A DNA stretch of 55,129 bases from contig CAMORK010000009.1 of the NCBI GenBank assembly GCA_946623755.1, forward strand, positions 1 through 55,129. The letters run 5' to 3'. Below are positions 16,118-28,248 of this stretch, in pieces (the first letter of the stretch is position 1; every line of letters starts with the position of its first letter). This DNA comes from an uncultured Butyrivibrio sp. GTDB lineage: Bacteria > Bacillota > Clostridia > Lachnospirales > Lachnospiraceae. The notes beneath the pieces were generated by a model. It saw only the letters and a list, made by a program, of their open reading frames with translations. It was not told the origin of the DNA and made no database searches. The position numbers and the translations under genes are program-made.

Positions 16118-16573
16118 GTGCAGCAGGATACAGGATATTACGTAATCAGAAAGCAGGCGGTACCTGAGGTTTTGCTCAAGGTCGTTGAGGCCAAGAAACT
16201 TTTGGAATCAGGCAAGGTCAAGACAGCGTCTGAAGCTGCCCAGAGACTTGGCATAAGCCGCAGCTCTTTTTACAAATACAAGGAAGATATATATGAGTTC
16301 CACGACAGTCTTCAGGGTACTACACTGACCCTGACATTTCAGATGAATGATGAGGTGGGACTTCTGTCATATGTGCTGAATCTCATAGCAGATTTCGGGG
16401 CAAACATTCTTACCATACATCAGTCCATTCCGCTAAACGGTGTGGCATCTATTTCAATCACAATTCAGGTATTACCGACGACAAGAGATATCATGGAGAT
16501 GATCTCAATCATGGAAAAGACTGAAGGCGTGCACAAGGTACATATTACCGGCAGAAGTGCTACGCTTACATAA
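16118..16573 (+). CDS. ACT-domain protein, PheB-like
   Basis: This 151-residue protein has an N-terminal helix-turn-helix-like stretch (TASEAAQRLGISRSSFYKYKEDIYEF, residues about 38-63) and a C-terminal ACT domain at about 70-148, as in the PheB family found before hom in many firmicutes. ACT domains bind amino acids, so it may sense threonine or a related product. The start is GTG at 16118 with a TGGAG site 8 bases upstream. It lies 10 bases before hom and shares its promoter. Confidence 0.88.
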   Translation: MQQDTGYYVIRKQAVPEVLLKVVEAKKLLESGKVKTASEAAQRLGISRSSFYKYKEDIYEFHDSLQGTTLTLTFQMNDEVGLLSYVLNLIADFGANILTIHQSIPLNGVASISITIQVLPTTRDIMEMISIMEKTEGVHKVHITGRSATLT

Positions 16574-16583
16574 GGAGGAAGAT

Positions 16584-17792
16584 ATGGCAAAGGTAGCAGT
16601 ATTAGGATACGGTACAGTAGGAAGCGGAGTAGTTGATGTTCTCGACAACAATGCTCTCGAGATCGAAAAGAGCGCAGGTGAGAAGCTGGAACTCAAGTAC
16701 ATCCTCGACCTCAGGGATTTCCCGGGGGATAAGCATGAGACTCAGGTTGTTCATGATATCAATATTATTCTTGATGATCCTGAGATAGAAGTTATATGTG
16801 AGACAATGGGAGGATTGGAGCCTGCATTTTCTTTTGAAAAGAGCGCTCTTGAGAGAGGTAAGAGCGTATGTACATCCAACAAGGAACTGGTTGCAGTTCA
16901 CGGACCTGAGCTTGTTGAACTCGCCAAAAAGAACGGAGCAAGCTATCTCTTTGAGGCGAGCGTAGGCGGAGGAATCCCCCTTCTTAGAACGATCAATGAT
17001 TCTCTTAAGCACGAGAAGATTGATTCCATAACAGGAATACTTAACGGAACAACAAACTACATCCTCACCAAGATGGACAAGGAGGGCATTGGATTTGCTA
17101 CTGTTCTTAAGGCTGCTCAGGATAAGGGCTATGCAGAAAAGAATCCGGAAGCCGATGTTGAAGGCTATGATGCATGCCGTAAGATTGCCATCCTCTCAAG
17201 CCTCATGAGCGGAAAACACGTGAATTACGAAGATATTTACACAGAGGGAATTTCCAGGATCAGCATTGAGGATTTTGCTTATGCAAGGAAACTTGGAATG
17301 TCAATCAAGCTTCTTGGAATGTGCAGGAAAAATGAGAACGGATTCTTTTCCATTGTTGCTCCGTTCCTGATCCCGGATGAGAATCCTCTCGCCAATGTAA
17401 ACGGCGTATTCAATGCCATAAATGTTCACGGAAACATGGTTGGCGACGTTATGTTCTACGGAAGAGGCGCCGGCAAGAACGCAACTGCAAGTGCTGTTGT
17501 TGCCGATGTTATAGATATCATCAAGCACAAGGGCAAACATATTAATGTCAACATGAACGCTGAGAAGGCAGTTCTTTCTCCCAAGGACAATGCGGTAAGA
17601 AAGTTCTTCGTAAGAGTTCCTTCTGAGAATAAGGAACAGGCCTATGACGTCTTTGGACAGGGAATAGTTGAGGTTACAAGTGAGAATGTATACAACGAGT
17701 TCGCATTCATCACCGATGATATCTCAGAGAAAGACTTCGATGAGAAGCTCTGGAGATTTGACAGTGTTAAGGGTTACATCAGACTTTACTGA
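16584..17792 (+). CDS. hom: Homoserine dehydrogenase
   Basis: The enzyme reduces aspartate semialdehyde to homoserine, the branch point to threonine and methionine. The 402-residue protein has the NAD(P)-binding motif LGYGTVGSGVV at the N terminus, the catalytic domain with GILNGTTNYILTKM near 155-168 and KNPEADVEGYDACRKIAILSS with the catalytic Asp/Lys region, and a short C-terminal ACT-like segment. The start at 16584 follows a perfect GGAGGA and gives the usual N terminus; an earlier ATG at 16557 lies within the preceding gene. lysC follows after 29 bases. Confidence 0.96.
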   Translation: MAKVAVLGYGTVGSGVVDVLDNNALEIEKSAGEKLELKYILDLRDFPGDKHETQVVHDINIILDDPEIEVICETMGGLEPAFSFEKSALERGKSVCTSNKELVAVHGPELVELAKKNGASYLFEASVGGGIPLLRTINDSLKHEKIDSITGILNGTTNYILTKMDKEGIGFATVLKAAQDKGYAEKNPEADVEGYDACRKIAILSSLMSGKHVNYEDIYTEGISRISIEDFAYARKLGMSIKLLGMCRKNENGFFSIVAPFLIPDENPLANVNGVFNAINVHGNMVGDVMFYGRGAGKNATASAVVADVIDIIKHKGKHINVNMNAEKAVLSPKDNAVRKFFVRVPSENKEQAYDVFGQGIVEVTSENVYNEFAFITDDISEKDFDEKLWRFDSVKGYIRLY

Positions 17793-17821
17793 TGAATAAA
17801 TTATAGAAGGAAGATTGAGCA

Positions 17822-19141
17822 ATGAAAAAGGTAGTAAAATTTGGCGGAAGTTCACTGGCCAGTGCAGAACAGTTCAAGAAGGTATCAGAGATCATCAAGT
17901 CCGATCCCGAGCGCGTATATGTTGTACCGTCTGCACCCGGTAAAAGAAATTCCAAGGACACTAAGGTTACTGACATGCTTTACAAGACCTACGCCCTTGC
18001 AGAAGCGGGTAAAGATTTTTCCAAGCAGCTTGCTGATATTAAGGCCCGCTACGACGAGATCATCAAAGGGCTTAAGTTAAAGCTCGATCTTACAAATGAG
18101 TTCAAGACAATTGAAAAGAACTTTAAAGCAAATGCCGGAAGCGACTATGCTGCCAGCAGAGGTGAGTACTTAAACGGAATCATCATGGCTGCATACCTTG
18201 GTTATGAATTCATTGATGCGGCTACAGTTATCTGCTTTGACAAAAACGGCGAGTTTGATCCTGAAAAGACAAACAAGCTCATGGCCAAAAAGCTTGAAAA
18301 GACTCCTAAGGCAGTTGTACCCGGATTCTATGGTGCATATCCTGACGGAAGTATCAAGACTTTCTCAAGAGGCGGATCTGATATCACAGGGTCCATCGTA
18401 TCAAGAGCTATCAAGGCTGATGTTTACGAGAACTGGACAGACGTTTCCGGATTCCTTGTTGCAGATCCAAGGATCATCGATAAGCCGCCGTACATCGAGA
18501 CCATCACATACACAGAGCTTCGAGAGCTTGCATACATGGGAGCCGGCGTCCTCCACGAGGATGCTATTTTCCCTGTAAGAAAAGAAGGTATTCCGATCAA
18601 CATCAGAAATACCAACAAGCCTGAGGATCCCGGAACATGGATTGTTGAGTCAACAGCTAAAAAGTCCAAGTACGTTATCACAGGAATTGCCGGTAAGAAG
18701 GGCTTCTGCTGCGTCAACGTTCTCAAGGATCAGATGAACTCTGAGATAGGATTTGTAAGAAAAGTTCTTCAGGCCTTTGAAGATCAGAATATCTCCATCG
18801 AGCATGTACCTTCGGGAATTGATACCATGACTGTATTTGTTCAGCAGGATGAGTTCATTGAGAAGGAGCAGGCAGTTGTTTCAGAGATCCACAGACTTGC
18901 ACATCCTGACATGCTTGAGATTGAGTCGGATCTGGCTCTTATCGCAGTCGTTGGACGCGGAATGAAGTCCACAAGAGGAACTGCCGGCAGAATTTTCTCT
19001 GCTCTTGCTCATGCCAGTGTCAACGTCAGAATGATCGACCAGGGATCTTCTGAGCTTAACATCATCATTGGTGTTGAGACAAGAGACTTTGAGAAGGCGA
19101 TTGAAGCTATCTACGATATATTTGTTTCTACAGCACTTTGA
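17822..19141 (+). CDS. lysC: Aspartate kinase
   Basis: Aspartokinase phosphorylates aspartate, the first step for lysine, threonine, methionine and diaminopimelate. The 439-residue protein has the amino-acid kinase motif KKVVKFGGSSLASAEQF at the N terminus, the substrate segment TFSRGGSDITGSIVSRAI near 180-197 and two C-terminal ACT domains (from about 290) that normally mediate feedback by lysine or threonine. SSELNIIIGVETRDFEKAI lies in the last ACT unit. It is the last gene of the ACT-hom-lysC group and no riboswitch precedes it, so any lysine control is likely at protein level. Its stop codon touches a large palindrome. Confidence 0.95.
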   Translation: MKKVVKFGGSSLASAEQFKKVSEIIKSDPERVYVVPSAPGKRNSKDTKVTDMLYKTYALAEAGKDFSKQLADIKARYDEIIKGLKLKLDLTNEFKTIEKNFKANAGSDYAASRGEYLNGIIMAAYLGYEFIDAATVICFDKNGEFDPEKTNKLMAKKLEKTPKAVVPGFYGAYPDGSIKTFSRGGSDITGSIVSRAIKADVYENWTDVSGFLVADPRIIDKPPYIETITYTELRELAYMGAGVLHEDAIFPVRKEGIPINIRNTNKPEDPGTWIVESTAKKSKYVITGIAGKKGFCCVNVLKDQMNSEIGFVRKVLQAFEDQNISIEHVPSGIDTMTVFVQQDEFIEKEQAVVSEIHRLAHPDMLEIESDLALIAVVGRGMKSTRGTAGRIFSALAHASVNVRMIDQGSSELNIIIGVETRDFEKAIEAIYDIFVSTAL

Positions 19142-19210
19142 TATAAAATAAGGAAGTCAGTGGGGACGGTTCTTTTGGACTCCAGTCCCCCTGACTTCCT
19201 TATTTTATAT
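19141..19210. repeat. Large near-perfect palindrome between convergent genes
   Basis: Positions 19141-19160 pair perfectly with 19191-19210 (20 bp), and GGGGAC (19162-19167) pairs with GTCCCC (19185-19190), leaving one unpaired base. The loop contains GGTTCTTTTGGACTCC. It fills the whole gap between lysC and the next gene. It can act as a terminator for both, and its GGGGACGGTTCTTTTGG core resembles dispersed REP-like elements I recall from clostridial genomes. Confidence 0.85.
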
Positions 19211-20008
19211 TTACTGCATAAGATACTCAATAAATGATTTGGCAGCGTCTACTCGCTGTGTGTTTACAGCTATTCCCGCAATCGGTGCTTCATCCGGATA
19301 AGCTTCACAGGATTTAAGTGCAGCTGAATTATCAAGGATGAAACCAACCGGAACAGGATCATCCATATCTTCTTTATCTACACGCTGGTAGGTGAAGTCT
19401 TCCTCATACTGCTTGGCCATGACTGCGTATTTGTTGTTCTCGTCATATTTGCCGGAAGTAATGTATTCCGTGTATTCCTCTGAGTTGAGATAGTCAATAT
19501 ATCCCTGATCCACATAGAAGATTTTGTCTGCCATGCCCTCAAGCTCGCTTTCTGTGTAAATCGTCCTGAGATCCGTGAAAGTGTCCTGGGATGCATATCT
19601 GCCCATAGTGTTTTCATCGCCGACTATCACATCGAGATCGTGACCCGCAAGCATTGCCATGATCTTTTCGCTGGTTGCAACCGAAGTAGTATCTACTATA
19701 GAAGACATAAAGTTTGAAGATGTGTCTACTATAACAGCATAGTTCTCAGTATCTATATTTGCGTACTCCGCAAAACCGTCCTGGAGAATATTTTGAGTCT
19801 CCATCCCCCTGTTGTTGATAAACATTGCATACATGGCGTATGGCTTATTATTGGAAATGTCTCTTATGGTAACAGCGATGAATATCAGAACCACAACAGC
19901 AACAATAGTGTGGATCTTGTAATACTCCCAAAAGTAATCCCAGTGGGCTTTAAACCCCTGTCCCTTTAACTTTTTCTGCTGTTCTTTTATCTCATCACGT
20001 ACTGACAT
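19211..20008 (-). CDS. Membrane-anchored extracytoplasmic protein of unknown function
   Basis: No family is recognised with confidence. The 265-residue protein has a charged cytoplasmic start (MSVRDEIKEQQKKLKGQGFK), a Trp/Tyr-rich stretch, one transmembrane segment near 34-52 (TIVAVVVLIFIAVTIRDIS), and an acidic outside domain of about 210 residues. Parts such as GHDLDVIVGDENTMGRYASQ and FTDLRTIYTESELEGMADK look like the solute-binding fold of ABC transporters, so it may be a degenerate, membrane-tethered binding domain. It is transcribed alone, away from the next gene. A GGGAGGA site precedes the ATG. Confidence 0.7.
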   Translation of the reverse strand: MSVRDEIKEQQKKLKGQGFKAHWDYFWEYYKIHTIVAVVVLIFIAVTIRDISNNKPYAMYAMFINNRGMETQNILQDGFAEYANIDTENYAVIVDTSSNFMSSIVDTTSVATSEKIMAMLAGHDLDVIVGDENTMGRYASQDTFTDLRTIYTESELEGMADKIFYVDQGYIDYLNSEEYTEYITSGKYDENNKYAVMAKQYEEDFTYQRVDKEDMDDPVPVGFILDNSAALKSCEAYPDEAPIAGIAVNTQRVDAAKSFIEYLMQ

Positions 20009-20239
20009 GTAAAATTCCTCCCGAATGTCTTAGGACTCATTCGAGAATTTTACGTTTATTGGAAAGAACTGTCAAGTTGCTCATAAACAAGAGTTTACAA
20101 ATAAATAATATTTTTTTGGCGGTAAAACATATATAATAGAAATGATAAGTGATAACTGAGAAAAAACCTTGAAAGATTGAGAAAAGTAATATAACATAAC
20201 TGTTAAAATTGATATTTTTTAAGGAGGAGAAGTTCTGTA

Positions 20240-22232
<1,993 letters not shown>

Positions 22233-22295
22233 AACGGAACATCCTTATGACGAGTTTAAATCAACCACACAAGTTCAAGTGCAAGGAGAGCTTGC

Positions 22296-25028
22296 ATGCA
22301 CGACATTAACACACCAGCTGAACTTATGCAGGCACAGAACAAGGGCTCATTCTCTACAGAGGGCGGAGCTCTTGCTAATCTTGCGCCTAAAAATAAGGAA
22401 GAGCTTAAGACCTGGCAGGATAAATTCTGTGAGATGGCCGGTGTGTATGCTCAGTGTCTGGGTGACAACGGAGTACCGATCACTGAGTTTTCGGGTAATT
22501 CCCACGAGATAGATATAATTAAAAAATATGTAACCCCCATCAGGATCCACAATATCTGTATGAGGGTTTCCGAGAGCGACCTTGAGGATCAGGCTGTTGA
22601 GATAACAGAGATCCCCAATCTCAGGCTCGCTGCGGTTGCAGTCGGCAACGGTGACAAGATCGAAGGTGTCTGGATCGTATGCGGAATCTTTACTGATGCC
22701 CAGTACGATCAGAGCTTTTTCCATTGTCCGCCGATCGATAATTTCCAGTACCAGATTTCCGAGAACAAATTTTATAAGACATTGGATCTTTTGAGAGAGA
22801 CCTTGAATGTTCTTGTTAAGGTTGAGACATCAAGGTCAAGAGCTGTGGCTATAAGTGAGGAGAGCAAGGCTCAGGAAATGGAGATGACAAGCTCTTTCCA
22901 CAGAGCAGAGACCATGACTGAAATTGTATCGCTCCTTGACAGCGATGACGGCATAGAAGAGGTCATGGCACAGGTTCTGTCCAAACTCTGCTCTTATCTT
23001 CAGATAAGCAATGCATTTACCTGTAAGATACACCACGGCACTCTTATGGACATTATTGTTCAGTGGACACAGCCGGGTGTCAGAAAGCTCTTTTCCGATA
23101 CCACAGATCAGGAAGTCTGCTGGTTCCTTGGCAGTCCCAAGGCAATAGCTATATCCAGTGATACCCAGATGAATGCAGGTGAAAGAGAGCAGATTGAAAA
23201 CCTTGGCATCAGAGCCCTGGTGGCAATGCCTATTGTTATAAACGGCAATCCTGCGTTCTATGCCTGCCTCACAGAGAACAGAGAAGACAGGGTATGGTCA
23301 ATAGATGATATAAAATTCATCAATGACTCCATAAGGATCCTGCAGAGTATCATAACAAAAAGACTGCAGACCAATTCCCTGGCAAGCTCTTTTGCCTCTC
23401 TTGAAGCGGTTCTTGATAACGTGGGAAGTTCAATATATGTAAGGGATATTGCGTCGGGAATCCTGCTCTTTGCAAACAGAAGTTTTAAAAAGACCTTTAG
23501 CAAGGAACTTACGGAGAACCGTCTGGTGGAGCTTTTTGAGAGCAATATCCCGTCAAGAAGTCACAGCGGAAATTACGAAGTACACCACAGGGACAGAGAG
23601 AAATGGTATGACGTCTACTACACCAGGATCAAGTGGGTGGACGGCCGGCCGGTTTCACTCTGTGCCATCTATGATATTACGGAAAAGAAATTGTACCAGA
23701 AGCGTATAGAACAGCAGGCATATACGGACTTTTTGACAGGTCTTTTCAACAGAATGTGCTGCGAAAAGGACCTCGCAAGATATGTGGATGAAGCCAGAAC
23801 CACCGGCAGGAGCGGGGCTCTCATGTATCTTGACCTGGACGATTTCAAACATATCAATGATACTCTGGGCCATCAGTACGGAGATGTGCTTCTGCAGGAT
23901 ATTTCCAAGGCTATCAGCAGGATAGAGGGAATCACAAATTCCTGCTATCGAATGGGCGGAGATGAGTTTGTTATCATTGTTCCTCCCGAGAGCTACAGCA
24001 GGATGGACAAGATAGTAGAAGAGATAAAGAATGCGTTTGCTACACCGTGGTACCTTAAGGACAGCGATTATTACTGTACCATGAGTATGGGTGTTGTCAG
24101 GTTTCCTGAACATGGTGACAATGTTCCGGAGCTGATAAGGAAATCGGATGTGGCCATGTATGAAGCCAAGAAATCCGGCAAGAACAGAATAGCTGAGTAT
24201 TCGGATAACATCGATTCCTCCAATATTCACAGGATGGATCTTGAGAAGAACATGTATCAGGCTATTTCCAGGAAGGTGGAGGAGTTTGAGGTATACTTCC
24301 AGCCTGTATTCCGCAACGAGAAGGTCAAAGGAAGAGGCAAAAAGGATAAGGTAAAGCACCTCGTAGCAGAAGCCCTCGTAAGATGGAACAGCGATGCGCT
24401 TGGACTTCTTGACCCGGAAGAATTTGTTCCGCTTGCGGAATATCTCGGACTTATTACACCTATCGGCAATCATGTTCTTAAAAAAGCCTGTGAGTGCTGC
24501 AGGCAGTGGAATGAGTCCGGCAAAGGAGATTTTGCCATCAGCGTAAATATCTCTGTTGTGCAGATCATGCAGAACGATATCCTGGATATCATCAGAAGCT
24601 GCCTTGAAGATAATAATCTAAAGCCGGAGAATCTTATACTTGAGATCACTGAGAGGCTTGCAATAAATGATCTGGCAAGGACCAAACAGACTATTCTTGA
24701 TATCAAGGCAATGGGAATCAGGCTTGCACTTGATGATTTCGGAACCGGTTATTCGGCGCTCAGCAGCATAAGGGCGCTGCCTTTTGACATAATAAAGCTC
24801 GATCGTGAATATGTAAAAGACATTGCGGATGACGAATATGCAAGGGCTTTTGTACGTTCTATGATTGATATAGGCAATTCCATCGGCGCGGATATATGCA
24901 TAGAGGGCGTTGAGACCAAAGAGCAGATGGAAATCCTTGAAGGTATGGGGGTTAAATACATACAGGGTTATTACTATGACCAGCCACTGCGCCGGGCAGC
25001 CTTTGAGGAAAAGTATGTGTATAACTAG
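22296..25028 (+). CDS. GGDEF-EAL cyclic-di-GMP protein with sensory domains
   Basis: The 910-residue soluble protein has an N-terminal region (about 30-170) that resembles PocR-type ligand domains, a GAF-like region (about 200-350), a PAS domain (about 360-465), a GGDEF domain (about 470-630) and an EAL domain (about 660-905). The cyclase signature MGGDEFVIIV is intact, and so are the phosphodiesterase motifs EALVRW, LEITER, DDFGTGYSAL and GVETKEQ. It may both make and break cyclic di-GMP, or one domain may regulate the other. AGGAGAG precedes the ATG. No transmembrane segment is seen. Confidence 0.92.
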   Translation: MHDINTPAELMQAQNKGSFSTEGGALANLAPKNKEELKTWQDKFCEMAGVYAQCLGDNGVPITEFSGNSHEIDIIKKYVTPIRIHNICMRVSESDLEDQAVEITEIPNLRLAAVAVGNGDKIEGVWIVCGIFTDAQYDQSFFHCPPIDNFQYQISENKFYKTLDLLRETLNVLVKVETSRSRAVAISEESKAQEMEMTSSFHRAETMTEIVSLLDSDDGIEEVMAQVLSKLCSYLQISNAFTCKIHHGTLMDIIVQWTQPGVRKLFSDTTDQEVCWFLGSPKAIAISSDTQMNAGEREQIENLGIRALVAMPIVINGNPAFYACLTENREDRVWSIDDIKFINDSIRILQSIITKRLQTNSLASSFASLEAVLDNVGSSIYVRDIASGILLFANRSFKKTFSKELTENRLVELFESNIPSRSHSGNYEVHHRDREKWYDVYYTRIKWVDGRPVSLCAIYDITEKKLYQKRIEQQAYTDFLTGLFNRMCCEKDLARYVDEARTTGRSGALMYLDLDDFKHINDTLGHQYGDVLLQDISKAISRIEGITNSCYRMGGDEFVIIVPPESYSRMDKIVEEIKNAFATPWYLKDSDYYCTMSMGVVRFPEHGDNVPELIRKSDVAMYEAKKSGKNRIAEYSDNIDSSNIHRMDLEKNMYQAISRKVEEFEVYFQPVFRNEKVKGRGKKDKVKHLVAEALVRWNSDALGLLDPEEFVPLAEYLGLITPIGNHVLKKACECCRQWNESGKGDFAISVNISVVQIMQNDILDIIRSCLEDNNLKPENLILEITERLAINDLARTKQTILDIKAMGIRLALDDFGTGYSALSSIRALPFDIIKLDREYVKDIADDEYARAFVRSMIDIGNSIGADICIEGVETKEQMEILEGMGVKYIQGYYYDQPLRRAAFEEKYVYN

Positions 25029-25088
25029 CGGGTTTATGCTACAATAGAATGTAATCATTTTTAATAGAAAGTTGGTTTAATAGAGTAA

Positions 25089-26795
25089 ATGGCAGAAGAA
25101 GTAATTACAAACACAAATGAAAATCCTGAGGAAGAAAGCGGCTCAGGCAGGCACTTTATAGAAAGAGCCATCGACAAGGATTTGGAGGAAGGCGTATACG
25201 ATCACGTATGTACCCGTTTCCCTCCCGAACCCAATGGCTTTTTGCACATTGGTCACGCCAAGAGTATACTTCTCAACTACGGAATGGCCAAGGAGTATAA
25301 CGGCAAGTTCAACCTGAGATTCGATGATACCAATCCTACCAAGGAGAAATCCGAGTTCATGGATGCCATCATCGAGGATGTTAAGTGGCTTGGTGCCGAC
25401 TATGAGGACAGGCTTTTCTATGCCTCTGATTACTTTGATCAGATGTATGAGGATGCTGTTAAGCTCATCAAGAAAGGAAAGGCTTATATCTCAGAACTCA
25501 CAGCCGATGAGATAAGAGAGTACAGAGGAACTCTTACTGAGCCCGGCAAGAACGATCCCGGCAGAGACAGAAGCGTAGAGGAAAACCTTCGTCTCTTTGA
25601 GGAAATGAAGAGCGGCAAGGTTGCCGACGGAGCTATGACTCTTCGTGCCAAGATCGATATGGCATCACCTAACATCAATATGAGAGACCCGATCATCTAT
25701 CGTGTTGCACATATGACACACGCAAGATGCGGAGACAAGTGGTGCATCTACCCTATGTATGACTTTGCACATCCTATTGAGGATGCCATCGAGGGTATCA
25801 CACATTCACTCTGCACACTGGAGTTCGAGGACCACAGACCGCTTTACGACTGGGTTAAGACAGAGTGCGAATACAAAAATCCTCCACGTCAGATTGAGTT
25901 TGCCAAGATGTATCTCAACAACGTGGTTACAGGAAAAAGATATATCAAAAAGCTCGTAGAAGACGGAATAGTTGACGGATGGGATGATCCAAGACTTGTG
26001 ACCATCGCATCACTCCGCAGAAGAGGATTTACACCGGAGTCCATCAAGATGTTCGTTGATATGTGCGGTATCAGTAAAGCACAGGCCACAGCTGAATACG
26101 CAATGCTTGAGTACTGCATCAGAGAGGACTTAAAGCTCAAGGCTAAGAGAATGCTCGCTGTTCTTGATCCTGTTAAGCTCATCATCGACAACTACCCTGA
26201 GGGCGAGACAGAGTATCTTGAGATCGAGAACAACAAAGAGGTTCCGGAGATGGGAACCCGTAAGATTCCTTTCGGAAAAGAGCTTTGGATAGAAAGAGAA
26301 GACTTTATGGAGGAACCTCCAAAGAAGTACTTCAGACTCTTCCCGGGCAACGAAGTAAGACTTATGAATGCTTACTTTGTAACATGCACAGGCTTTGAGA
26401 AGGATGAAAACGGCAACATTACCGAGATCCACTGCACATATGATCCCGAGACCAAGGGTGGAGACAGCGCAGACGGAAGAAAGGTAAAGGGAACAATCCA
26501 CTGGGTTGCTGCCAAGGAAGCCGTTGACGCAGAGGTAAGACTCTACGAGAACATCATTGATGAAGAGAAGGGTGTTTACAACGAAGACGGATCACTTAAC
26601 TTAAATCCCAACTCCATCAAGGTTATTAAGAACGCTAAGCTTGAGCCTGAACTTGCAAATGCCAAGGCATATGAGAAATTCCAGTTTGTGAGAAACGGAT
26701 TCTTCTGCGTTGATTGCAAGGATTCAAAAGAAGGAGCACCGGTATTTAACAGAATAGTTTCACTTAAGAGTTCATTTGTGCTACCTAAAAAATAA
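25089..26795 (+). CDS. glnS: Glutaminyl-tRNA synthetase
   Basis: GlnRS joins glutamine to tRNA-Gln. The 568-residue protein has the class I HIGH motif as [12 protein letters not shown] near residues 50-61, the DDTNP segment, and the C-terminal beta-barrel anticodon domains from about 345. [20 protein letters not shown] is typical of GlnRS. The KMSKS loop is unusual: the expected VMSKRK reads VVTGKRY (residues 279-285). Many firmicutes instead make Gln-tRNA through GatCAB, so GlnRS here is a lineage trait or an acquired gene. The ribosome-binding site is weak. Confidence 0.94.
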   Translation: MAEEVITNTNENPEEESGSGRHFIERAIDKDLEEGVYDHVCTRFPPEPNGFLHIGHAKSILLNYGMAKEYNGKFNLRFDDTNPTKEKSEFMDAIIEDVKWLGADYEDRLFYASDYFDQMYEDAVKLIKKGKAYISELTADEIREYRGTLTEPGKNDPGRDRSVEENLRLFEEMKSGKVADGAMTLRAKIDMASPNINMRDPIIYRVAHMTHARCGDKWCIYPMYDFAHPIEDAIEGITHSLCTLEFEDHRPLYDWVKTECEYKNPPRQIEFAKMYLNNVVTGKRYIKKLVEDGIVDGWDDPRLVTIASLRRRGFTPESIKMFVDMCGISKAQATAEYAMLEYCIREDLKLKAKRMLAVLDPVKLIIDNYPEGETEYLEIENNKEVPEMGTRKIPFGKELWIEREDFMEEPPKKYFRLFPGNEVRLMNAYFVTCTGFEKDENGNITEIHCTYDPETKGGDSADGRKVKGTIHWVAAKEAVDAEVRLYENIIDEEKGVYNEDGSLNLNPNSIKVIKNAKLEPELANAKAYEKFQFVRNGFFCVDCKDSKEGAPVFNRIVSLKSSFVLPKK

Positions 26796-26817
26796 CTTAC
26801 TAAGAGAGGTAATGGGC

Positions 26818-27663
26818 ATGGGCATTTTTTCCGGATTTGAAAAACTGGGACTTGGAAACATAGAAGGCGAGGATCTTTTTGAAGATCCCAGGAAAAAAGA
26901 GGTGAAAGTCAAAAAGGAAGAAGCACCAAAGAAGCTTCAACTTGTAAATGAAGAGGATTACCTCTTTGACAAGAAGTATAAGTGCCCTGTATGCGAATCT
27001 GAATTCGAGGCAAAGACTGTCAGGACAGGTAAGGTAAGAATGAAGAACGTAGATATTGATCTGCGTCCTGACTACGATGAACTTGATCAGAACAAGTACG
27101 ACGTAATTGCATGCCCGGCCTGCGGATATGCTGCTCTTGGCAGATATTTTCCGAATCTCAACAAGTATCAGATCGATGATATCAGAGTCAAGATCTGTAT
27201 GAATTACAAGCATGAACCATGCAGGGATGCTATTTACAGCTATGATTATGCCAAGAGGCTTTATCAGCTGGCTCTGGCAAACGCAGTGGTCAAGAAGGCC
27301 AAGAACAGCGAGAAGGCATATATCTGCATGAAGTCAGCATGGGTTATCAGAGGTGAGACCCAGAGACTCGATCCCAACGATGAGAACTACAAGACCAAGA
27401 AGGCAGAGAACGATGCTCAGGAAAAAGAGCTTTTGGCCAACGCCCTTAATGGTTTTGTAATGGCGAGACAGACAGAGGAATTCCCTATTGCGGGAATGGA
27501 TTCAACAACTCTGGATTATCTGATGGCTGCTCTTGCTGTAGAAACCGGTCAGAAAGACATTGCATCAAGGATGATAAGTGAGATCCTTACATCAAGAGTT
27601 GCAAACAGCAGGATAAAAGACAAGGCAAGAACTCTCAAGGAAATGCTTGGAGAAATAGAATAA
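26818..27663 (+). CDS. DUF2225 protein with zinc-ribbon cysteines
   Basis: DUF2225 proteins have no settled function. This 281-residue version has an acidic/basic N-terminal stretch, then two CxxC pairs (CPVC near 58 and CPAC near 99) that would bind zinc, and a helical C-terminal half with TPR-like spacing. Conserved pieces include YKCPVCESEF and VIACPACGYAALGRYF. The start at 26818 is preferred over 26812 because GAGAGG is 8 bases upstream of it. It follows glnS by 22 bases. Confidence 0.88.
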   Translation: MGIFSGFEKLGLGNIEGEDLFEDPRKKEVKVKKEEAPKKLQLVNEEDYLFDKKYKCPVCESEFEAKTVRTGKVRMKNVDIDLRPDYDELDQNKYDVIACPACGYAALGRYFPNLNKYQIDDIRVKICMNYKHEPCRDAIYSYDYAKRLYQLALANAVVKKAKNSEKAYICMKSAWVIRGETQRLDPNDENYKTKKAENDAQEKELLANALNGFVMARQTEEFPIAGMDSTTLDYLMAALAVETGQKDIASRMISEILTSRVANSRIKDKARTLKEMLGEIE

Positions 27664-27677
27664 ATACAGGTATAAAA

Positions 27678-27712
27678 AATCCCTTACGGACTGAGGTCTG
27701 TAAGGGATTTAT
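27678..27712. terminator. Bidirectional terminator after the DUF2225 gene
   Basis: AAATCCCTTAC and GTAAGGGATTT pair around an inner GAC/GTC helix. It also serves the convergent acidic membrane-protein gene. Confidence 0.85.
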
Positions 27713-27728
27713 CATATTCATGTTTAAA

Positions 27729-28070
27729 TTATTTATCTTCGTCGTCGAAGAACTCTTCCGACTCCTCGGGATCTTCTGCTGTTTCAGCCTTGGGCTCTTC
27801 CTTAGGCTCCTCACTGAGCTTGGCAGCTTCCTTGGATTCGGAATCAGTTGAAGCAGATGTGATATCTACGTATTTGCGTGAACCAAACTTTGAGTCTGAA
27901 CTTGCATCCTCGTCATCATCAAAGTCATCGAAATCGTCGAAATCATCGTCATCAAAGCTGTCAGCGATTTCCTCTTCTCTCTTGCTGAGATAATAATATG
28001 CTCCGGCTGCGGCAGCACCTGCAGCGGCACAGAATAAAACGAACTTACCGAATGCATTGTTCTTGGACAT
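27729..28070 (-). CDS. Small acidic single-pass membrane protein
   Basis: The 113-residue protein is of unknown function. Residues about 8-28 form a membrane segment with a small-residue run (AAAGAAAAGAYYYL), and the remaining 85 residues are extremely acidic, with a D/F-rich stretch SFDDDDFDDFDDFDDDEDA. The tail is probably disordered and could bind cations or be a spacer. An AGGAGGGG site supports the start. It is transcribed alone between two terminator-like regions. Confidence 0.75.
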   Translation of the reverse strand: MSKNNAFGKFVLFCAAAGAAAAGAYYYLSKREEEIADSFDDDDFDDFDDFDDDEDASSDSKFGSRKYVDITSASTDSESKEAAKLSEEPKEEPKAETAEDPEESEEFFDDEDK

Positions 28071-28248
28071 TTTTAGCTCCCCTCCTGTTTCAAACGGTTA
28101 TCTAAATTTTAATACAATTTGATTTTAAATAAAAGCCCTGAGTATTAAAATTTGATAAATAACGAAAAATCGTTTGATGTGGCTTTTTATAAATGATAAA
28201 CTAATATTTAGACTGATAGAGTCAATACATTTGGAATGAGGCTATTCC

